DNA of 64,000 nt from assembly GCF_900110245.1 (NCBI RefSeq), contig NZ_FOCZ01000004.1:310001-374000 (forward strand), in the 5' to 3' direction. Of the stretch, positions 1 to 8,894 are shown in pieces. Position 1 is the stretch's first letter, and the number at the start of each line of letters is the position of its first letter. Both the position numbers and the translations under genes were made by a program. Source of the stretch: Niastella yeongjuensis. Its GTDB lineage: Bacteria; Bacteroidota; Bacteroidia; Chitinophagales; Chitinophagaceae. The notes under the pieces were generated by a model. The model saw nothing but the letters and a program-made list of their open reading frames with translations, was not told where the DNA came from and searched no databases.

Positions 1-192
1 TGGGGATTGATCCAGTCGAAAGACATCCGGCCTCAATGCGACAAACGGTATAATCACCTCAATAAAGTAGTAGTAAAGTCAACGCCCGCGCATGTGTTAT
101 TAACGGTTATCACCCTGGGAATTGTAATACCGCAGAAAGTCAGCTGGTGTTGCGCGCCACCTAATCCGCAACCTGGTCATTTGGGAAATTAG
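1..192 (+). CDS. Bor-like small protein, C-terminal fragment (5' end outside window)
   Basis: The frame is open from base 1 and ends at TAG 190-192, so only the C-terminal ~63 residues are present and the true start lies upstream. The visible part has an isolated W-G-L-I, one Cys (near residue 15), a hydrophobic stretch L-L-T-V-I-T-L-G-I-V-I-P and an ending W-C-C-A before a proline-rich tail. This order (WGL, Cys, TLGI..P, W.C) resembles the C-terminal half of Bor/Iss-type small lipoproteins found in many Bacteroidota. That is a family resemblance seen by eye, not a search result. An internal TTG at 7 could be read as a start but is probably within the gene. The stop overlaps a possible GTG start of the next gene (TAGTG), so the two may be co-transcribed. 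Confidence 0.45.
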   Translation, partial: WGLIQSKDIRPQCDKRYNHLNKVVVKSTPAHVLLTVITLGIVIPQKVSWCCAPPNPQPGHLGN

Positions 193-1823
193 TGGAGCGT
201 AAACTTATCAACTTTTCAACTAAACACATGACACTACCTGATGGCATATTGGCACTTCCCCTTACCGACTGGCAAAACGGTCACCAGAACTTCACGGTTT
301 CACTAACAAAAGATGCCAGTTTTAATCTTCGGCTGCCATTCGATTTTTCCCAACAGGAAAAAAATTACCACGCTACTACAAAAAACTTTCAATGGTTGAT
401 ACAACATGCCATTGATAATAATGTTCGCCTGCGGGCACTCGGCAATGGCTGGAGTTTCAGCGACGTGGCCGTTTGTAATGGCGGGCTGGTTGATACCCGT
501 GAGCTGCGTACGTTCTTTAGCATGGGTAATAGTTTTTTATCACGCCAATACCTGGCCACTGGTAAAACTGCACAAGACCTGGTTTTTACCCAATGTGGCA
601 TGAGTATTCTACAAATGAACAAGGAACTGGAAGAAGAAAATGGCTGGATGCGTTGCCTCCGTGCTTCCGGTGCCAGTAACGGACAAACCATTGCCGGGGC
701 CACCGCCACCGGTACCCATGGGGCCGGCATTAAAGCAGGCGCCGTACATGACGCTATTGTGGGTTTACACCTTGTAACCGGCCCTAACCGGCATGTATGG
801 CTCGAACGGGCATCGCATCCCGTTGCCTCGCCCGCATTTACCGACTGGCTGGGCGCTGAAGTGTTTCGTGACGACGATCTGTTCAATGCAGCTGTTGTAA
901 GTTTTGGCAGCTTTGGTTTTATCCACGGCGTGCTGCTGGAAACGGAACCTATTTTTCTGCTGGAGAAATACAATTCGGCCAACATTCCCTTTAACGACAA
1001 ACTGAAACAGGCCATCAATGAATGGAAGTTTGAAGCACTCAATGAATTCCTCCCCTTCCCGCCCGAAAGCCCTGGCCGTAGTTTATATCATTTTGAAATT
1101 ATAGTGAACCCGCACCATTTTGCCGTCAATGATACTGACAAAGGCGTATTCCTAAGGGCCATGTATAAAACGGCTTACCGGACCACTTACGACAAACCCA
1201 CACTGCCCGCAGGCAAATTTCAATACGGCGATGAATTGCTTGGACTGATCCAAACCGTTCTCGACAATGTAGGTCGAAAGCTTACCCAAAAGCTGATACC
1301 ACCATTGGTCACCAAATTATTTCCATTGGCATTTGCATCCAACGAACAAGCCACGGGCACCATTGGCGAGATCTTCACCAATACCAAATTCAGGGGCAAA
1401 GCTGCCAGCGCTGCCATCGCCATCGACACAGCCAATGCCAGTCGCGCCATTGAAGAAATTGTGGCTATCAATAAGAATACACCATTTGCCGGAGCACTTG
1501 CCCTGCGTTTTGTAAAAGGCACGCAGGCCACACTGGGCTTTACCAAATTCGAAAAGACCTGTGTGCTGGAAATGGACGGCGTTGAATCGGCCACCAGCCG
1601 CAAGTTCTTCAGCAGCGTGTGGGACCGGTTTGAAGCAATCGGATTGCCTTACACCCTACACTGGGGCAAAATCAACTTCAACCTAACTGAAGCGCGCATC
1701 CGCCAGATGTATGGCGATGCCGCTGTAAACAAATGGCTTACAGCAAGACATAAGTTGCTCGATGATGTAACGCAAAAGGTTTTTACCAATGCTTTTATGG
1801 AGAGAACGGGGTTGAGTTCGTGA
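192..1823 (+). CDS. FAD-linked oxidase, sugar-1,4-lactone oxidase (ALO/GULO)-like
   Basis: A protein of up to 543 residues with the layout of FAD-binding PCMH-type (BBE/ALO) oxidases. An N-terminal dinucleotide-binding lobe contains the loop L-G-N-G-W-S-F-S (around residue 80) and the segment GQTIAGATATGTHGAG (around 165-180), both typical of L-gulono-/D-arabinono-lactone oxidases. The C-terminal substrate domain ends with HWGKIN, also family-typical. In covalent members the first loop reads GHSFS, with His bound to the flavin; here that position is Trp, so the FAD is probably held non-covalently. The true substrate cannot be told; a sugar lactone or polyol is likely. The GTG start at 192 overlaps the upstream stop; ATG 228 gives a 531-residue protein and is an equally good start. 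No signal peptide is apparent, suggesting a cytoplasmic enzyme. Confidence 0.8.
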   Translation: MERKLINFSTKHMTLPDGILALPLTDWQNGHQNFTVSLTKDASFNLRLPFDFSQQEKNYHATTKNFQWLIQHAIDNNVRLRALGNGWSFSDVAVCNGGLVDTRELRTFFSMGNSFLSRQYLATGKTAQDLVFTQCGMSILQMNKELEEENGWMRCLRASGASNGQTIAGATATGTHGAGIKAGAVHDAIVGLHLVTGPNRHVWLERASHPVASPAFTDWLGAEVFRDDDLFNAAVVSFGSFGFIHGVLLETEPIFLLEKYNSANIPFNDKLKQAINEWKFEALNEFLPFPPESPGRSLYHFEIIVNPHHFAVNDTDKGVFLRAMYKTAYRTTYDKPTLPAGKFQYGDELLGLIQTVLDNVGRKLTQKLIPPLVTKLFPLAFASNEQATGTIGEIFTNTKFRGKAASAAIAIDTANASRAIEEIVAINKNTPFAGALALRFVKGTQATLGFTKFEKTCVLEMDGVESATSRKFFSSVWDRFEAIGLPYTLHWGKINFNLTEARIRQMYGDAAVNKWLTARHKLLDDVTQKVFTNAFMERTGLSS

Positions 1824-1845
1824 GTGGTGAGTGCCCTCTGCCTTT

Positions 1846-2976
1846 TCACACTCTCACATAAATCTTCCTCTTATCCATCCAATACCCAGCACTCCAGCAA
1901 AGCAACATATACAAGATCGCCTGTATAAAAGCGCCGAAGTAAGGTGTGGCCCAATAAATAAAGATATTGTCATAGATCCATCTGAAAACGGTGGTGCCGG
2001 ATGGCAGCCGGAATACATTCCATAAAATGACCAGTACTTCCGACAACAGGTAAATGAACAACGGGTTCCTGCCAAATACCTGGAAGAAAGGTGTCCAGGA
2101 TGTTTTTTGCTGAATATCGGCAATGTAAACAACTGCAGCAATGAGGAGACAATCAATTCCTACTGTCTCGAGCACAAAGGAGCTGGTCCAGATCTTTTTA
2201 TTGATGGGGAAAGAATAATTCCAGAAGTGTGCCAGCACCAGCAGGGCAAAACCAGCCAGCATCAATTTGGTCAATGCTTCATAGGTGCCGCCTTTTTGCT
2301 GCAGGAATTTACCAACCCAAAAACCAGCCACTACATTCCCTATAGCCGGGAACGTGCTTAAAAAGCCTTCCGGGTCAAAAGGAACGCCTTCGCCATGGTA
2401 CAAATGGTCGGGACCGATCAGCCACAGATCGAGCTTTAAAACAGCATTGCCGTGTAATGACAAAGGATCGGCCGTGTCGCCAAAGAAATACAACACCGGC
2501 CAGTACAATAAGAGAATGGCAGCTGTAATGATGACCGTAGTGCGGAATTTCAGGAAGTAGATCATTAACGACGCAAAACAATACGCCAGTGCAATACGTT
2601 GTAAAACGCCAAAAACGCGCGTTTTTTCGAATGGATAAAAGTAGTACGCATGGGTTGTTTTATCCATCCGCACAAAAGGGAACCAGTACATCAGGTAACC
2701 CAGTATAAAAATGAGGAGTGTTCGTTTTAAAATTTTGGTTAATACAAAAGCCGTGGAAGCGGTCTCCCATTTGGGCATTACAAAACTCATGGCATTGCCT
2801 ACGGCAAAAAGAAAAGAAGGAAAGACCAGGTCGGTAGGGGTAAAACCATGCCATTGGGCATGCAGCAGCGGTGCATAGGTATGGTTCCCATCGGGCGAGG
2901 TATTTACAATGATCATGAAGCAAATGGTCATGCCCCTGAACACATCGAGGGCCAGGAATCGTTTTTGTTGTTGCAT
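1846..2976 (-). CDS. DUF5009/HGSNAT-like membrane acyltransferase
   Basis: A 376-residue polytopic membrane protein starting LDVFRGMTICFMIIVN, the signature of the heparan-alpha-glucosaminide N-acetyltransferase-like/DUF5009 family (NagX-like in bacteria). It contains about ten hydrophobic segments, the family motif H-x-x-W-H-G-F-T-P-T-D-L-V-F-P-x-F-L-F around residue 40, and a charged C-terminus MDKRKIYVRV. Family members move an acyl group across the inner membrane onto sugars; the His near the N-terminus is the likely acyl carrier. It is convergent with the FAD oxidase (22 bp between stop codons) and not part of an obvious operon. The sugar acceptor is unknown. Family call is firm, function inferred. 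Confidence 0.85.
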   Translation of the reverse strand: MQQQKRFLALDVFRGMTICFMIIVNTSPDGNHTYAPLLHAQWHGFTPTDLVFPSFLFAVGNAMSFVMPKWETASTAFVLTKILKRTLLIFILGYLMYWFPFVRMDKTTHAYYFYPFEKTRVFGVLQRIALAYCFASLMIYFLKFRTTVIITAAILLLYWPVLYFFGDTADPLSLHGNAVLKLDLWLIGPDHLYHGEGVPFDPEGFLSTFPAIGNVVAGFWVGKFLQQKGGTYEALTKLMLAGFALLVLAHFWNYSFPINKKIWTSSFVLETVGIDCLLIAAVVYIADIQQKTSWTPFFQVFGRNPLFIYLLSEVLVILWNVFRLPSGTTVFRWIYDNIFIYWATPYFGAFIQAILYMLLCWSAGYWMDKRKIYVRV

Positions 2977-3090
2977 GTCAGTTTGAAGTTGATATAGCAG
3001 TAAGTACCTGAACTATCCGAAAGTAATCATTTCAAACGAATGGACAAACAACTGGGCCGGCCGGGTGGGATTTATTTTCTTATTGGAATG

Positions 3091-3912
3091 TTAAGCGCCG
3101 CCTTGATATGGCTTATATGCTGTTTTGTTTTTATGAGAATTGGCCGGCATTGTCCGCAGAAAATCAGACAGTGCTTTTATATTATCAGTATTGATATAAT
3201 CAACCTGCAAACCCATCAACTGGATCCAGGCATTGGTAAAATCAGGCGCGCCCCAGAAACGAACCGGTTTGTTCAACGCATGCGCATGAGTCACCAGTTT
3301 TTGCAACGTATCCAATTGGGGAGCAGGAATGATGCCTTTTCCATTCCACATGGTGTAATGTTTCAGGTCAGCGCTCAACATTACCACGCGGGCAAGGGCT
3401 TCCGCCGGATATTCTTTCTGCAACTCCCCATCGAACCAAATAAACGAAGGATAAGTAGCATAAGCCGACACATCAGGCCGGTTGCCACTGATCGCAATCT
3501 GCAACGATGCGCATTGAGTGAGTACCGGGTATTTCTGCAACAGGTCTACCAGTTTGTTCAGGGTAATTACACCTTCGGTTTTCAGATCGATCATAAACTG
3601 CAAACGACGTTTATCATCCGCATAAATATGGCCTTTGTTCTTTTCTACAAAAGTCTGCAGCGGTTTCAGGTACATTTCTTCCAGTGTTCTGTGCAAGGCC
3701 AGCTCCTTTTCGCTGTGCGCCACAAGCAACTCACCATTATACCAGAAAATATCTGCTTCTATTGATCCGAACGCTTCATTATAGGCCGTTAACAACGGTA
3801 CCGGTTGCTCATAATCGTTGTGGGAATGGGCATTGGCAACGGTATATGTTTTTGGTTGGGAGAACGCCAGGGTGGAAATGAGAAACGATAAGGGTAATAA
3901 CAGTTTGTTCAA
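3091..3912 (-). CDS. Secreted GDPD/PI-PLC-like phosphodiesterase family protein
   Basis: A 273-residue protein with a Sec signal peptide (about residues 1-18, ending AFS-Q). The mature part begins with N-A-H-S-H-N-D-Y-E, followed by I-E-A-D-I-F-W and L-L-V-A-H-S. These are the His and acidic residues of the TIM-barrel phospholipase C-like phosphodiesterase superfamily, in the subgroup resembling fungal AIM6 and uncharacterised bacterial GDPD-like proteins. It probably cleaves a phosphodiester of a lipid or glycerol headgroup in the periplasm, but substrates of this subgroup are not established. A Rho-independent terminator lies between it and the upstream sugar porter, so it is probably transcribed separately. 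Confidence 0.75.
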   Translation of the reverse strand: MNKLLLPLSFLISTLAFSQPKTYTVANAHSHNDYEQPVPLLTAYNEAFGSIEADIFWYNGELLVAHSEKELALHRTLEEMYLKPLQTFVEKNKGHIYADDKRRLQFMIDLKTEGVITLNKLVDLLQKYPVLTQCASLQIAISGNRPDVSAYATYPSFIWFDGELQKEYPAEALARVVMLSADLKHYTMWNGKGIIPAPQLDTLQKLVTHAHALNKPVRFWGAPDFTNAWIQLMGLQVDYINTDNIKALSDFLRTMPANSHKNKTAYKPYQGGA

Positions 3913-3953
3913 TGTATAAGTTGTTTTAGTGTATTAGTTCGCAGGTTATTAAG

Positions 3954-3995
3954 TTAAAAACCCCGACAAGGTAGTATAAAGCTACATTGTCAGGG
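3954..3995 (-). terminator. Rho-independent terminator downstream of the sugar porter
   Basis: Read on the minus strand, a 14-bp stem (CCCTGACAATGTAG pairing with CTACCTTGTCGGGG, with two G-U pairs) closes a ~7-nt loop and is followed by TTTTT. It lies ~160 bp beyond the stop of the 4154-5560 gene and just upstream of the 3912 start, so it separates the two minus-strand genes. Confidence 0.8.
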
Positions 3996-4153
3996 CTGCC
4001 TATGTTAGAATTTTCAATTAATTAATAATATGTCCTGTGTGCAAAGGGAGATTGTAAAATCAAAACTTCCTGTAATCTGACAAAGCCAATCTGTAAATCA
4101 ACTTTTTGGGAGTTAACTTAACACTTTAAACCTTAAACTTTAAACTTTTAGCT

Positions 4154-5560
4154 CTACCCTTCTCTTACCAGCTTCTTCTCCAGCTCTTCCAGCGAAACGC
4201 CTTTTGTTTCAGGAACTTTTGTCAACACCCATACCAGCTGCAACGCCATCATAAAAGCAAAAAAGCCAAAGATAGGCCAGGGATTGTCTTTGAAGATACC
4301 GTCTTTTTCATCGAGGAACACCGGAGTTATCAGTGTAATAAGTGCAGCGAATACCCAATGTACACTGGCGCCAAACGATTGACCCATGGCGCGTACTTTG
4401 TTAGGAAAGATCTCCGAAATAAAAACCCAGATCACCGCGCCCTGACCGATGGCATGTGCTGCAATAAACAACAGTAAAAACACCATCAGCAAACCCGCGC
4501 TGGCCTGCGCATAAAAACACCAGGCTACCATAGCCAGACTCACAATATATCCTACTGAACCAATGACCAATAAGGTTTTTCTTCCCAACCTGTCTATAAG
4601 ATACAAACCCAGAAAAGTGAAGAGGAGATTGGTGCCGCCAATAGCAATGGAATTGAATAATGATTCTTTCGCCGCAAGTCCCGCTCTGCTTAGGATCTCC
4701 GGGGCATAGTATAAAATAAAATTGATCCCCGACCACTGGTTGAAGAAGGCTACAAAAAATGCCAGCCAAAGTATGGTCTTATACTTTCCGCTGAAAAAAT
4801 GCTGGTCATTATTACTGGCATGCGCTTCATGATTGGCACTGGCCGTGATCAGTTGTATTTCTTCATCGATACGGTTCATACCCAGCCGGGCCATTACATT
4901 TCTGGCGGTAGCCGTATCCCGTTTTACCGCCACCAGCCAGCGTGGACTTTCAGGAATGCCAAACACCATAAACGTATAGATCAGTGATGGTATGGCCATA
5001 ACGCCCAACATCCAACGCCAGTCGTTATTACCGCCCACGCCCTGTAAAAAGTAGTTGGAAAGAAAGGCCAACAGAATGCCAAACACAATATTGAACTGGT
5101 ACATAGCTACCAGACGTCCTCTGGTTGACGGTGTAGAAATTTCAGACACATAGGTTGGCGCGGCAACAGATGAAACACCAATACCCAATCCGCCAATAAA
5201 ACGAAAAATCGAAAACACATAAGGATCGGTTGCCAGCGCTGAGCCCAGGGCCGACACACTGAATAAAATACCTACCCACAATAACACTTTCTTGCGTCCG
5301 TATTTTTGGGTGGGTAATCCCCCAAACAGGGCGCCCACTACGGTACCCCATAAGGCCATGGACATAATGAAAAAACCATGAAACCAGGGAGAAGTGTGCC
5401 ACAATTCTTTAATAGGTAAATTGGCGCCAGAGATCACCACCGTATCGAACCCGAAAATAAAACCGGCGAGGGCAGCAATCAATGAAATTCCGAACAAATT
5501 AGCCGAGGATGAGGTGCTGCCAGTTTGAGCGGAAGCCCTGGTATCGAATGAAACTTGCAT
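4154..5560 (-). CDS. MFS sugar porter
   Basis: A 468-residue, 12-TM major facilitator of the sugar-porter family (XylE/AraE/GLUT-like). Seen: a first helix with GFIFGFDTVVISGA, the loop GRKKVL between helices 2 and 3, the PESPRWL motif after helix 6, the second-half loop DRLGRKTLL, and the C-terminal PETKG motif. These predict inner-membrane proton-coupled or facilitated uptake of a monosaccharide such as glucose, xylose or arabinose. It stands alone between the GDPD-like gene and the divergent SNF2 gene. Downstream bases 4115-4150 hold AAGTTTA-type heptads before a terminator. The spacer upstream contains two heptad repeat arrays. Confidence 0.92.
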   Translation of the reverse strand: MQVSFDTRASAQTGSTSSSANLFGISLIAALAGFIFGFDTVVISGANLPIKELWHTSPWFHGFFIMSMALWGTVVGALFGGLPTQKYGRKKVLLWVGILFSVSALGSALATDPYVFSIFRFIGGLGIGVSSVAAPTYVSEISTPSTRGRLVAMYQFNIVFGILLAFLSNYFLQGVGGNNDWRWMLGVMAIPSLIYTFMVFGIPESPRWLVAVKRDTATARNVMARLGMNRIDEEIQLITASANHEAHASNNDQHFFSGKYKTILWLAFFVAFFNQWSGINFILYYAPEILSRAGLAAKESLFNSIAIGGTNLLFTFLGLYLIDRLGRKTLLVIGSVGYIVSLAMVAWCFYAQASAGLLMVFLLLFIAAHAIGQGAVIWVFISEIFPNKVRAMGQSFGASVHWVFAALITLITPVFLDEKDGIFKDNPWPIFGFFAFMMALQLVWVLTKVPETKGVSLEELEKKLVREG

Positions 5561-5613
5561 AGCAGTCGTTTTGGAAAAGGTAACACTTTTAGCTCATTCG
5601 GAATTTGTTTACG

Positions 5614-5656
5614 GTTTAAAGTTTTAAGTTGAAAGTTTAAAGTTGAAAGTTGAAAG
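5614..5656. repeat. Degenerate heptamer tandem array
   Basis: Six 7-nt units in perfect register: GTTTAAA, GTTTTAA, GTTGAAA, GTTTAAA, GTTGAAA, GTTGAAA. It lies in the divergent spacer between the sugar porter and the SNF2 helicase. It is one of many 7-nt-period arrays in this window (see findings). Confidence 0.85.
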
Positions 5657-5755
5657 ATCCTGCACCTGGGTGCTAAGTTGAAGTTATTGGGTTCGTTGGT
5701 TATTGGGTTCTTAGGTCTTCGTTTTCGGTTCGTTCGCGGCCGCGTCGCGGTCTTT

Positions 5756-5783
5756 CTGCCTTCTGCCCACTGCCCTCTGCCCT
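5756..5783. repeat. Degenerate heptamer tandem array (CTGCCYW type)
   Basis: Four in-register units CTGCCTT, CTGCCCA, CTGCCCT, CTGCCCT. In-phase heptads continue upstream into a GC-rich stretch (around 5735-5755) that includes the palindrome CGCGGCCGCG. The 313-bp spacer 5561-5873 otherwise holds a near-duplicated 16-mer (GTTATTGGGTTCKTWG, about 5698-5730) and the promoter-like box at 5837. Confidence 0.75.
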
Positions 5784-5836
5784 TTTTCTATCCACAGCTG
5801 TGCAAAAACTATTATAGCTAATTAACCCTGGACCCC

Positions 5837-5844
5837 TATTTTTG
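5837..5844 (+). promoter_or_regulatory. Candidate Bacteroidota -7 box for the SNF2 gene
   Basis: TATTTTTG matches the TAnnTTTG -7 consensus of Bacteroidota housekeeping promoters and sits 30 bp before the ATG at 5874. No convincing TTG -33 box is seen at the right distance, so this is a partial match only. Confidence 0.4.
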
Positions 5845-5873
5845 CCAATTTCTCTATAATGTAATCTAGCGCA

Positions 5874-8738
5874 ATGGCAACAACAAAGAGCGATCAGAAA
5901 AATGTGTTATTGTTTCAGCCTCATCGTTTATTGTCCGATCATAACCTGATGGAATGTTTACAGATCACCAAAGAAAAAGGTATTCCCAAATATGTAAATA
6001 GTGAGTTGAACAGTTCCGAATTAAACAAGAATTTTCCCAAACTTCCCAAAGAAGTGAAAGATGTGCTTTTGATATTCGGAAAAGAGAAGGTTGCCCTGTT
6101 GAAAGACGATGTTCAGAAAAAATTCACGCTGCAACGCGCGGGTGTTTCCTATGAAGTATATTCCAAAGCTGCCATCAGCCGCCGGTTGCATGAACATATG
6201 GAAAGAATGAAACCATTTGCCACCCTGGTAAAATGGTACCACAAAATACCCGGCGAAAAAGGCAGTTTTAAAACAGCACCGGGCAGCTTCAGCACCTTTA
6301 AACCAAAACTCGAATTCGAGGTGGTGAAAAACGGTACCGGTCTTCAATTAAACACCATCATTTCAATAAACGGAACGCCCTATAGCCTCGGCGAATTCAG
6401 CCGTTGGCAGTTCCTGCTATTGAGCGGTAATGAATATTTTATTCTTGCTTTTAAAGATTACCAAACGCTTGAATGGCTGAAAGAAAATGATCCGAATCAA
6501 TACAGCCACCAGCCCAACGAACTGGGAGAAAACATCCTGGCCAAACTGGAAACGGATTATCCGGTTAACCGCAATAACCTGTTCCAGAAAAATGAATTGC
6601 GCATCACACCCGTAAACCGGGTGATGCTGAGTGAGATCAGTCAGTCGTTCCTGGTATTAACTCCGCAATGGGATTATGATGGTTTTATCATTGAAGGGCC
6701 CTGGAAAGAAACTTACGACATCACCCGCAATGGCCAGTCATTTGCCATTTATCGCAACCAGCAGGATGAAAAAGCCCTGTGGCAATTGCTGGAAGACCTG
6801 CATCCCAATTTCAGCAAACAATTAAACGGTTACTATTACCTCCCCTTTGAGGAAGCACAGAAAAAACAATGGTTCCTGAAGGTGTATCACAAACTGCTCG
6901 ACCTGAACATTCAGGTGATCGGGATGGATATGCTGCAACACTTCCGCTATTCGCAGCATAAGGTACAAGCAGACGTTACCATAAAAAAAGAAGTTACCGA
7001 CGCATTGGTACTGCACATGATCATTTCTTTCGGCGAAGAAGAAGTATCGCTGACAGAAGTACAAAAGATCGTACAGGCCGGACAACGCGCCATTCTTTTA
7101 CAGGATGGTTCGCTGGGGATCTTGAACGATGAATGGCTGCAAACCTATGGCACCATCATCAGACATGGTAAAATATCCGGACAGGAAATACAGGTGCCCC
7201 GCTGGCTGGCATTCAGCGAAGAAGAATCAGCCGATGGCTCCTCCGTATTGAAACCCACCTTACACAATACCTGGTTGGAAAAATGGCAGCTGTGGCAAAA
7301 GGATGGGGAAACAGTGTATGAAGTACCCTCCGTTATTCAGGCCAAATTACGCCCGTATCAACAGAAAGGTTTTGAGTGGATGTTATTACTGGCTGAAGCC
7401 GGTGCAGGCGCCTGCCTGGCAGACGATATGGGTTTGGGTAAAACACTCCAAACGATCAGTGTGCTTACGCACCAGCTGCATATAAAAGCTACCCAACGCC
7501 ATTTGATCGTTTGTCCGTCGTCACTTATCTATAACTGGTCGCAGGAGTTGCAAAAATTTTCGCCGCATGTAAAAGTGCTGATCTACCATGGCGGCAACCG
7601 ATCCATACAGGATGCGGCCATGGGCGATTACCAGGTGATCATTACCAGCTATGGTACCGTTCGGCAGGATATTGAAGAAATGTGTTCCATCAGCTTCGGC
7701 ACTATAGTACTCGATGAAAGCCATAACATCAAAAACCCCGCTGCCCAGATCACCAAAGCAGTAGAGCGTTTACAATCCGGGTTCCGCGTAGCGCTGAGTG
7801 GTACGCCGGTTATGAACAACACTTTTGATCTGTATGCGCAATTGAACTTTCTGTTACCGGGCATCTTTGGCAGCAGGGAATTTTTCCGGCGCGAATATGC
7901 CGATGCCATCGATCATCGCCGCGATAGCGACAAGATCAAAACCCTGCAACGGATCACAGCGCCATTTGTTTTGCGCCGTACCAAAGAACAGGTAGCCAGT
8001 GATCTGCCCGCTAAAACCGAAATGGTGATGTGGTGCGAAATGAGCATGGCGCAAAAACGCCTGTACGACGAAATAAAAGACAGTATTCGACAAAGTGTCT
8101 TCCTGAACATAGAGCAGGAAGGTCTTAATAAAAGCAAACTGGCAGTGTTGCAGGGTATGTTAAAGCTGCGTCAGATCTGTAACTCACCGTTGCTGCTCCC
8201 CAGCGAAGAACAAACCTGCAACGATTCGGTGAAGACCGATCTGCTGATGAATGAATTACAAAACAACCTGAAAGATCATAAAGTACTGATCTTCTCCCAA
8301 TTCACCAGTATGCTTGATCTGCTGGCAGCAAATTGCCGCGAGCAGGGCATTGCGTATTATCACCTCGACGGGTCAACCCCGCCTGAAAAACGGCAGGATC
8401 TGGTAAATCAGTTCCAGGACCCGAATAATACCACCAATGTATTTTTAATAAGTCTGAAGGCAGGTAATGCCGGGTTGAACCTGACGGCAGCCAGCTATGT
8501 GATCCTCTTCGATCCCTGGTGGAATACCGCCGTGCAGCAACAGGCTATTGACCGTACGCACCGCATTGGTCAAACGAAGAATGTATTTGCCTATAAGATG
8601 ATCTGTAAAGACACCATCGAAGAAAAGATCATTTCACTGCAACAACATAAGAAGCAATTAGCCGAAGAGTTGATTTCCGAAGATGAGGGATTTGTGAAGT
8701 CATTGACAGAGGATGATATTAAGTATTTATTTAGCTAA
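5874..8738 (+). CDS. SNF2/RapA-type DEAD-like helicase (ATP-dependent DNA translocase)
   Basis: A 954-residue protein. The N-terminal ~480 residues form an accessory region without recognised motifs. The SNF2 ATPase follows: Walker A-type D-D-M-G-L-G-K-T at 517-524, Walker B D-E-S-H at 614-617, S-G-T-P-V after it, then a helicase-C lobe (VLIFSQFTSMLDLL, the SLKAGNAGLNLT motif, and DPWWNTAVQQQAIDRTHRIGQ near 880-900). This is the full set of SF2/SNF2 motifs, so it should be an active ATP-driven dsDNA translocase, perhaps remodelling RNA polymerase or nucleoid proteins as RapA does. No nuclease domain or defence partner lies beside it. It is monocistronic; a 148-bp inverted-repeat element follows the stop within 5 bp. 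Confidence 0.9.
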   Translation: MATTKSDQKNVLLFQPHRLLSDHNLMECLQITKEKGIPKYVNSELNSSELNKNFPKLPKEVKDVLLIFGKEKVALLKDDVQKKFTLQRAGVSYEVYSKAAISRRLHEHMERMKPFATLVKWYHKIPGEKGSFKTAPGSFSTFKPKLEFEVVKNGTGLQLNTIISINGTPYSLGEFSRWQFLLLSGNEYFILAFKDYQTLEWLKENDPNQYSHQPNELGENILAKLETDYPVNRNNLFQKNELRITPVNRVMLSEISQSFLVLTPQWDYDGFIIEGPWKETYDITRNGQSFAIYRNQQDEKALWQLLEDLHPNFSKQLNGYYYLPFEEAQKKQWFLKVYHKLLDLNIQVIGMDMLQHFRYSQHKVQADVTIKKEVTDALVLHMIISFGEEEVSLTEVQKIVQAGQRAILLQDGSLGILNDEWLQTYGTIIRHGKISGQEIQVPRWLAFSEEESADGSSVLKPTLHNTWLEKWQLWQKDGETVYEVPSVIQAKLRPYQQKGFEWMLLLAEAGAGACLADDMGLGKTLQTISVLTHQLHIKATQRHLIVCPSSLIYNWSQELQKFSPHVKVLIYHGGNRSIQDAAMGDYQVIITSYGTVRQDIEEMCSISFGTIVLDESHNIKNPAAQITKAVERLQSGFRVALSGTPVMNNTFDLYAQLNFLLPGIFGSREFFRREYADAIDHRRDSDKIKTLQRITAPFVLRRTKEQVASDLPAKTEMVMWCEMSMAQKRLYDEIKDSIRQSVFLNIEQEGLNKSKLAVLQGMLKLRQICNSPLLLPSEEQTCNDSVKTDLLMNELQNNLKDHKVLIFSQFTSMLDLLAANCREQGIAYYHLDGSTPPEKRQDLVNQFQDPNNTTNVFLISLKAGNAGLNLTAASYVILFDPWWNTAVQQQAIDRTHRIGQTKNVFAYKMICKDTIEEKIISLQQHKKQLAEELISEDEGFVKSLTEDDIKYLFS

Positions 8739-8741
8739 AGG

Positions 8742-8891
8742 AAGACCTGTAAGGTCCATCATTGAGTCTTGCACGATCAGTCTGGCGTCTTGGACCTGAC
8801 AGGTCTGGATCGCCTCACATTTAACACGACCTGTCAGGTGCACTTCAACCTGCCAACAATGCAAGTTCAAAAAGTGCACCTTACAGGTCTT
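8742..8891. repeat. Dispersed element with terminal inverted repeats, copy A
   Basis: Perfect 14-bp terminal inverted repeats AAGACCTGTAAGGT ... ACCTTACAGGTCTT bound ~150 bp. Two further copies of the same half-palindrome lie inside: GACCTGACAGGTC at 8793-8805 and GACCTGTCAGGT at 8828-8839. A second copy occurs at 47296-47440. Both share the left-end run GGTCCATCATTG followed by R-GTCTTGCA and the core TTGGACCTGACAGGTCT. It carries no ORF and is REP/MITE-like. It sits between the convergent SNF2 and DUF5107 genes and may also act as a bidirectional terminator. Confidence 0.85.
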
Positions 8892-8894
8892 TGT

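Noticed and set aside
389-1042. 217-residue open frame antisense to the FAD oxidase
   Set aside because: Composition is Ser/Ala/Pro-rich with no domain, and it lies wholly opposite a well-supported gene. It is a codon-bias shadow.
3040-3765. 241-residue plus-strand frame over the GDPD-like gene
   Set aside because: The minus-strand reading has a signal peptide and conserved His/Asp motifs; the plus-strand reading shows no family features.
5874-8738. SNF2 helicase as part of a defence island
   Set aside because: Neighbours are a sugar porter and a glycan operon; no nuclease, methylase or other defence gene is adjacent.
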